A DNA stretch of 64,000 nt from Gammaproteobacteria bacterium (GTDB lineage Bacteria > Pseudomonadota > Gammaproteobacteria > Pseudomonadales > Azotimanducaceae), in assembly GCA_009840545.1 (NCBI GenBank), contig VXNM01000008.1, positions 254,339-318,338 on the forward strand, given 5' to 3'. The notes under the pieces are model-generated. The model saw only the letters and a program-made list of their open reading frames with translations, had not been told where the DNA came from and ran no database searches. This document shows positions 59,329-64,000 of this stretch, in pieces (the first letter of the stretch is position 1; each line of letters starts with the position of its first letter). A program made the position numbers and the translations under genes.

Positions 59329-61917
59329 ATGAGACTACCTAGGAAACCAAGAGACACTAAGTCATCTTCGAGTGCTTTCTCATTGGTAGTGGCGCTCGTG
59401 TTCATCGTTCTCAATCTGAGCCAGTTTGCGACAGCTCAAGTCAAAGACGACTACCTGGACACCTCAACTCGAGAGAAAGTCGAGGCTCTCAAGAGGTCTG
59501 TTGAAATTACACCCTCCAACCGGGAAAACGCACGAGATCGATCAAGAGTTCTTTGGAAGTGGGTCAACGCATATTCACTTGAAGGTAGGTATGTCCCGGT
59601 AAATCTGACTCAACTTGTCTCAAACCTACTTAGCTATCCGCTTCCGCAGGGAACTCCACGCTTTCAAGAGCTTGACTCGTACATTCGCGAATTGGCTCTC
59701 CGGGAATCCAATCCCGATGCAATCGGAGAATTGAACGCCAGTGGTGGACCCTTTGAAGCTGGTGGCTTTGGCACATTGGTACAGACCTACACAGTGGGTT
59801 CGGAACCAATTCAAGTGGGTGGAGGATTCTTCATTGCAAAGCACTTCTTGGCAAATCATGGCCGTTTCCAAGTCGATAACCCCGAAGCTAACAACTTCGT
59901 TTCAGTGACTTCCTCCAACCCCAATGTGAGCTTTACATTCGAGTCTTTGAACATTCGAGGCATGCATGGTGGCTTTCGACGTGCAGCGCCAAGCTTGTTT
60001 GCCAAAGTCTCCGAATCAAAACTCGAACCTGGCGACGTTGTGACTATTACATATGGAGACACATCGGGAGGAGGTAGTGGACTACGCATGCCAACCGCGT
60101 CCAGCGAACTCATGCCCTTCCCTCTTTATGTTGCTCTCGACAGCAATCGGCACTTCTTGTCCCTACCAATTCAAGAGGTTGTAATTCGTGGTGGAGCTGT
60201 GGCGGGAGTGCATGGTTTTGCGCCGTCCATCGTGACGGCCGGTGAAGCTGTGGAGATTTCAATCCGTGCTCAAGATCGCTATTACAACCGCGCCACCGGA
60301 GTTCTACCGGAGTGGCACGTAACTGTAGGAGATCGTGAGTTGGCCAAGATCAAACGCGGATCACCGGCAATTTCCGTAATTGAGAACGTTTCGTTCGACA
60401 CTCCGGGCGTGTATCGCATTTCAATTCGTTCGTCAAATGGTTCAATCACGGGGACCAGCAATCCCATTCTTGTTGAAGAGTCACCGACGCGCTTTATCTT
60501 TTGGGGAGATACGCACGGACACTCTGGGTTTGCTGAAGGCATCGGCACACCTGATCGCCTTATGACTTGGGCGCGCGACGATGCGCGTCTCGACTTTGTG
60601 ACCCATTCGGAGCACGACATTTGGATGGATGACTTCGAGTGGAAAACCCTCAAGGAAAAGGTGGAGGAATACTCGGATGAAGGAGCGTTCATTGCATTCC
60701 TAGGCTACGAATGGACTGTTCGAAAGTGGCAGGGAGGGCATCACAACGTGCTTTTCCGAACATCTGAGGGGCGAAAACGCATTCCTGCACAGACCCACGG
60801 AACACTCTCCAAACTCTATCAAGGGCTTCGAGAGACTAACGATCCGGAAGACGTCGTGGTAATCCCTCACGCTCATCAACCGGCAGACTACCGATACAGC
60901 GACCCTGAGCTGGAAACTCTGATTGAAATCATGTCGCAACATGGAACCTTTGAGTGGTTTGCGCAGATGTACCTGCAACACGGACACCAAGTAGGATTCA
61001 TTGCTGCAACCGACAACCACCTGTCGCAACCAGGATGGAGCCCGCCTCAAGGTGGATGGCTGACGCAACGTTTTGGCTTGGGAGCACTTCGAGCGAGTGA
61101 GAAGTCTCGCGATGCCTTGTTTGATGCGATGAGAAACCTCAGTACATATGCGACCTCGGGAGATCGCATCATCTTGGATTTTGAGCTGAACGGAGCTCAA
61201 ATGGGCCAACGCATTCCATTCAACGAAGTACGAGAAATTCAGGGTCGCGTGATTGGTACTGCACCGATTCGTGATGTCAGTATTGTCAAGAACAACGAGA
61301 TAGTTTGGACGCGCGACTACCTGCTAGATTTGGAATCGAGTCGCGAAGAAGAAGAAACCTATCACATGGTTTTTTGGTCAGACTCGGTTCCGTTCCATCC
61401 GCTCGACAACCCTCGTGGACATAGGGTTTGGCAGGGTAGGATTGAGGTCAGCGGTGCGACAATCGCTGGATTGGGCAACATGGCACCTCATGCGTTCACT
61501 CAAACTTCGAATACGAGTGCGACCTTCCGTGTAACGACCCGAGGAAGCACGGGTTCGTTCTTCGTTGAATTGGCGAGCGTCACAGAGGACGCCAAGGTAG
61601 AGGTTCATCTGGCTGACTCATCCGAAGCTGGAGGCATTGCTTCGTTTCGAGCAAATGCGAGAATTCCGGGCACAAAAACCACCTTTGAATTGGCATCGAT
61701 TACCGACGGCTTGGTTGTAGCAAAAGTACCAGTGGATTCTTACGACGACCACATTTCGTTTCAGAGAGTCCACAAAGATGGACCCCAAGACGTTCGGTTT
61801 GAACTAACGGATACTGGGACGACTCAAGGCGACTACTATTACGTTCGCATCCGCCAAGCTAATGACGCAATCGCATGGTCGAGTCCCATTTGGGTTGGCG
61901 GCTACCCCACACAATAA
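59329..61917 (+). CDS. DUF3604 domain protein, exported
   Basis: An 862-residue exported protein. The signal peptide is in the first ~40 residues (SSAFSLVVALVFIVLNLSQFATAQ). Residues ~100-375 are beta-rich with repeated VxITYGDTSGGG-like blocks. The C-terminal half is DUF3604, with FWGDTHGHSGFAEGIGTPDRL, DFVTHSEHDIWMDDFEW, VVIPHAHQP and FIAATDNHLSQPGW. These His/Asp motifs resemble PHP/amidohydrolase metal sites, so a phosphoesterase-like hydrolase is plausible though untested. The ATG at 59329 is preferred over an upstream frame that overlaps the PhyH gene. Confidence 0.85.
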   Translation: MRLPRKPRDTKSSSSAFSLVVALVFIVLNLSQFATAQVKDDYLDTSTREKVEALKRSVEITPSNRENARDRSRVLWKWVNAYSLEGRYVPVNLTQLVSNLLSYPLPQGTPRFQELDSYIRELALRESNPDAIGELNASGGPFEAGGFGTLVQTYTVGSEPIQVGGGFFIAKHFLANHGRFQVDNPEANNFVSVTSSNPNVSFTFESLNIRGMHGGFRRAAPSLFAKVSESKLEPGDVVTITYGDTSGGGSGLRMPTASSELMPFPLYVALDSNRHFLSLPIQEVVIRGGAVAGVHGFAPSIVTAGEAVEISIRAQDRYYNRATGVLPEWHVTVGDRELAKIKRGSPAISVIENVSFDTPGVYRISIRSSNGSITGTSNPILVEESPTRFIFWGDTHGHSGFAEGIGTPDRLMTWARDDARLDFVTHSEHDIWMDDFEWKTLKEKVEEYSDEGAFIAFLGYEWTVRKWQGGHHNVLFRTSEGRKRIPAQTHGTLSKLYQGLRETNDPEDVVVIPHAHQPADYRYSDPELETLIEIMSQHGTFEWFAQMYLQHGHQVGFIAATDNHLSQPGWSPPQGGWLTQRFGLGALRASEKSRDALFDAMRNLSTYATSGDRIILDFELNGAQMGQRIPFNEVREIQGRVIGTAPIRDVSIVKNNEIVWTRDYLLDLESSREEEETYHMVFWSDSVPFHPLDNPRGHRVWQGRIEVSGATIAGLGNMAPHAFTQTSNTSATFRVTTRGSTGSFFVELASVTEDAKVEVHLADSSEAGGIASFRANARIPGTKTTFELASITDGLVVAKVPVDSYDDHISFQRVHKDGPQDVRFELTDTGTTQGDYYYVRIRQANDAIAWSSPIWVGGYPTQ

Positions 61918-61933
61918 GGAAGGCGAGACTCAT

Positions 61934-62356
61934 ATGGCATTTGAAATCCATCCGAAACTGCTTGCAGACTGCGTTTATATTGGGGAGTTGTACTTGTGCG
62001 AGGTTCTCCTGATGAACGACAGTCGCTTCCCGTGGATTGTTCTGGTCCCCAAAGCTGAAGGCCTACGCGACTTTCACGATCTGCCGCTTGAACAGAGAGA
62101 TGATCTATACGATGAAATTGAAGCGGCATCCAAAACACTCAAGTTGTACTGCGACGCGCACAAGCTAAACGTTGCAGCGTTGGGCAATCAGGTTTCCCAG
62201 CTTCACATTCATGTGATTGGCCGCCGAACCGACGATGCGGCTTGGCCGGGACCGGTTTGGGGTTCAGGAGAGGCAGTACCTTACGGCGTCGAAGAGCTTG
62301 AATCGTTCTCCAATGAACTCCGCACCGCACTTGCCATCGGTGACGAGGAAAACTGA
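61934..62356 (+). CDS. HIT family protein with Gln in place of the first triad His
   Basis: A 140-residue histidine-triad protein. The fold motifs are WIVLVPKAEGLRDFHDL, NVAALGNQVSQLHIHVIGRR and WPGPVWGSG. The triad H-x-H-x-H reads Q-L-H-I-H, keeping the nucleophilic middle and last His but not the first. This variant is known from proteobacterial HIT proteins of the Ap4A hydrolase-like group. The ATG at 61934 follows a purine-rich GGAAGGCGAGA stretch. It begins 16 bases after the DUF3604 gene. Confidence 0.88.
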   Translation: MAFEIHPKLLADCVYIGELYLCEVLLMNDSRFPWIVLVPKAEGLRDFHDLPLEQRDDLYDEIEAASKTLKLYCDAHKLNVAALGNQVSQLHIHVIGRRTDDAAWPGPVWGSGEAVPYGVEELESFSNELRTALAIGDEEN

Positions 62357-62386
62357 TCTAGTTGGACTTTATCCAGATCTTGCTTT

Positions 62387-63349
62387 CTATTCTGACTCGT
62401 CCGTAATATCCTCGACAGTCATTACAGCGTCCCCATCCTCGGACGACGACTCAGCCTCTTCCTCGTCCTCTGGAACTAGATCCTCCAAATCCTTGACAAG
62501 TTCAGATCCGATATAGGTTGCCAACCCATAGTGGCTTACTTCACGATCGGAGTGAACCACCCAATCCTCAGACGACTCAACGTAATAGAGGGTCAAGGTG
62601 AAAGAACCATCGTCATCTGTAATCACAATCTGTGCGCTGGGTTCCGTTTCCGTTACATCAGATTCGCTCAGTTCGAACACGCTCAGTGTCTCAAATCGTT
62701 CGATGTAGTCCCTAACCTCGGACTGATCCAATTCGGTCTCATCCGCGACAGACCAAACACCTTCGTTCTTGGAGAGCACATAGGAGTCAACGCGTTCCAG
62801 ACTACTGATAGAACCTTGGGGGCGAAGGAGAGACTTATCGAGCCACGAATTTGGTGTGGTACTTGCATCATGGTTGGCAAACTCTATTGCATGTACGGGA
62901 CCTCCGTTTACTGCTCTTGCATGTACCAATCGGAAGCTGGGAGATGTTCCTACATATATGTCCGCAAGAGTCTCATCGTCCGCAAACACCGAAATGTGCT
63001 TTTGAAAGCCGTCTTTCGTCACTTCGAATCTCTTCGCTGTACTCTCGCTCGTCGCCACAGGCCAATCGCCTGACGCGTCAGCCAATCTCTCCAAGACTCG
63101 ATTAATCTTTCGTTCGTCAGCGGGGTTTCCATCCGGCAATTCCCAGACATCGTCCACCCTCGTCAAACTGATGGATTCGTCAGAACTCGCGATGGAGAGT
63201 CGGTCCACAGTGCCCATATCAAATTCAAGAAACGGTTCAGGGACTTTTGGTCCTTGTAGGCCCAAGAGCCAAATCGCAACAACAATCAGAACTTGTACGA
63301 CAAGAAGTGCAACTAACAGATACTGTTTCATGTTCATGATGTAAACCAA
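62387..63349 (-). CDS. DUF4340 domain protein
   Basis: A 320-residue protein with one N-terminal transmembrane helix (MNMKQYLLVALLVVQVLIVVAIWLL) and a periplasmic DUF4340 domain. The domain shows repeated blocks: FLEFDMGTVDRLSIAS, SLTRVDDVWELPDG, VFADDETLADIYVGTSPSF and a C-terminal repeat of the same kind. The last ~40 residues are very acidic. Its start overlaps the GldG-like gene by up to 16 bases, and DUF4340 genes regularly follow GldG-type ABC transporter genes. The exact start (63349 GTG or the ATG a few codons later) is unsure. Confidence 0.88.
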   Translation of the reverse strand: MVYIMNMKQYLLVALLVVQVLIVVAIWLLGLQGPKVPEPFLEFDMGTVDRLSIASSDESISLTRVDDVWELPDGNPADERKINRVLERLADASGDWPVATSESTAKRFEVTKDGFQKHISVFADDETLADIYVGTSPSFRLVHARAVNGGPVHAIEFANHDASTTPNSWLDKSLLRPQGSISSLERVDSYVLSKNEGVWSVADETELDQSEVRDYIERFETLSVFELSESDVTETEPSAQIVITDDDGSFTLTLYYVESSEDWVVHSDREVSHYGLATYIGSELVKDLEDLVPEDEEEAESSSEDGDAVMTVEDITDESE

Positions 63350-64000
63350 CTTGAGTGATCTGCTCTTCGTCGAATGCGGAACAGAGCATTGAGTCCAAAC
63401 ACGATTGCAAGGCCGATCAATGCAGCTACATAGTTACCGCATTCAAAGATTAGAGTTTGAGTATCTCCAAGCGGCGGCAATGTTCGATTGAAGTGACTTC
63501 GACTGCGAATCGAGAGTAGAGACGCATCTTCCATTGCAACATCAATGAGATTGGCCAAGAACTGGTACGAATTCACGTAGAGTTCACCTCGCGCAGAACT
63601 AATCATGCGCACGGATTGATCCGACACAAACTCCGAAGATCCAATGACGAAAAGTTTGGCCGATTCTGGAGAACGGTCGATGACACTCGATATCACTCCC
63701 AGGGTGTCGACTTCCTCCTCCGGTTCTTCCGCCGTCGTCTCAGAATCTTCCGTATCCAAACCAAGTTCTTCAGTTGGCGAATTGGAAACTTCACCACTCT
63801 GAGTCGCACCCTCCTCTTGTGGATCCAGGTTTTCTCCAACATCAGGTATGTCGTCGATCTCTGCTATTGCATCAGTGTCCGCCCCATCTGCTTCAGAAGA
63901 TTCCGGGACTTCATCCGACTCTTCAATGGAATCCAACTCTGGAATCTCGATGCTCTCTTGCTCTTCGAGCTCCTTAGCACGCTCTCGAGCTTCCACTAAT
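63334..64000 (-). CDS. GldG-like ABC transporter auxiliary protein, C-terminal part (cut by window edge)
   Basis: About 220 residues are visible and the frame runs off the right edge. A long, strongly acidic linker (~95 residues rich in Glu, Asp and Ser) precedes a typical GldG C-terminus. That part has AKLFVIGSSEFVSDQSVRMISS, NSYQFLANLIDVAMEDASLLSIRSR and a final transmembrane helix AALIGLAIVFGLNALFRIRRR. GldG pairs with an ABC permease in gliding or surface-protein export systems; related genes occur in non-gliding bacteria. The acidic linker is unusual. The rest of the operon is outside the window. Confidence 0.8.
   Translation of the reverse strand, partial: LVEARERAKELEEQESIEIPELDSIEESDEVPESSEADGADTDAIAEIDDIPDVGENLDPQEEGATQSGEVSNSPTEELGLDTEDSETTAEEPEEEVDTLGVISSVIDRSPESAKLFVIGSSEFVSDQSVRMISSARGELYVNSYQFLANLIDVAMEDASLLSIRSRSHFNRTLPPLGDTQTLIFECGNYVAALIGLAIVFGLNALFRIRRRADHSSWFTS

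Noticed and set aside
1..64000. CRISPR arrays, insertion sequences, prophage genes or attachment sites
   Set aside because: No regularly spaced repeats, transposase, integrase or flanking direct repeats were recognised by eye on either strand.

Overview
The window looks like a chromosomal segment of a bacterium of moderate GC content, most likely a pseudomonad-phylum lineage (probably an uncultured, marine-type gammaproteobacterium). This is inferred from gene content: a four-cysteine DinG helicase, a RibB protein fused to a degenerate RibA domain next to PdxA, a tRNA-Arg gene with encoded CCA, FeoAB, outer-membrane-type proteins, and many CoA-transferase, amidohydrolase, phytanoyl-CoA dioxygenase and DUF3604 genes. 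No rRNA, IS element, prophage or CRISPR array was seen. The genes at both window edges are cut off.

Layout. 1-12.5 kb is housekeeping and catabolism: dinG (partial), a secreted S9 peptidase, a PQQ-type sugar dehydrogenase, a lytic transglycosylase-like lipoprotein, peroxiredoxin, FAH-family hydrolase, zinc alcohol dehydrogenase, SDR, pdxA, ribBX and a CaiB-type CoA transferase. 12.5-18.2 kb holds tRNA-Arg(UCG), an amidohydrolase, the remains of a nucleotidyltransferase gene, a 0.9 kb region with no convincing gene, and a SulP transporter with STAS and cyclic-nucleotide-binding-like domains. 18.2-33.1 kb is a compact polyketide locus. A 3444-residue synthase reads KS-AT-DH-cMT-psiKR-ER-KR-ACP and then KS-AT, where the last AT has lost its nucleophile and the protein stops. 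Around it lie two alpha/beta hydrolases, an Sfp-type phosphopantetheinyl transferase, a free carrier protein and a TauD-like oxygenase. 33.8-38.0 kb is an acoA-acoB-acoX-acoC-type 2-oxoacid/acetoin dehydrogenase operon without an E3 gene. 38.0-40.4 kb is feoAB with a Fur-box-like site.

40.4-45 kb carries an ankyrin protein, a DUF418 membrane protein, a PhyH oxygenase and a MerR-TPR fusion regulator. 45.2-50.6 kb is a same-strand cassette: a small exported protein, a probable beta-barrel, a GT2 glycosyltransferase, a DUF547 protein, an ArsS-like radical SAM enzyme and a multi-pass GT-C-like glycosyltransferase. 50.7-64 kb holds a DUF6491-like protein, a second CoA transferase, an epoxide hydrolase, and a minus-strand group of two ferritin-like paralogues, two small SCP2-like proteins and an FmdB zinc ribbon. 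One ferritin-like paralogue keeps its di-iron ligands and the other has lost all of them. Then come a second PhyH oxygenase, a DUF3604 protein, a HIT protein, and a DUF4340/GldG-like pair.

The loci most worth follow-up are the polyketide synthase with its truncated second module, the active/pseudo-enzyme ferritin-like pair with its small partners, and the radical SAM-glycosyltransferase cassette.
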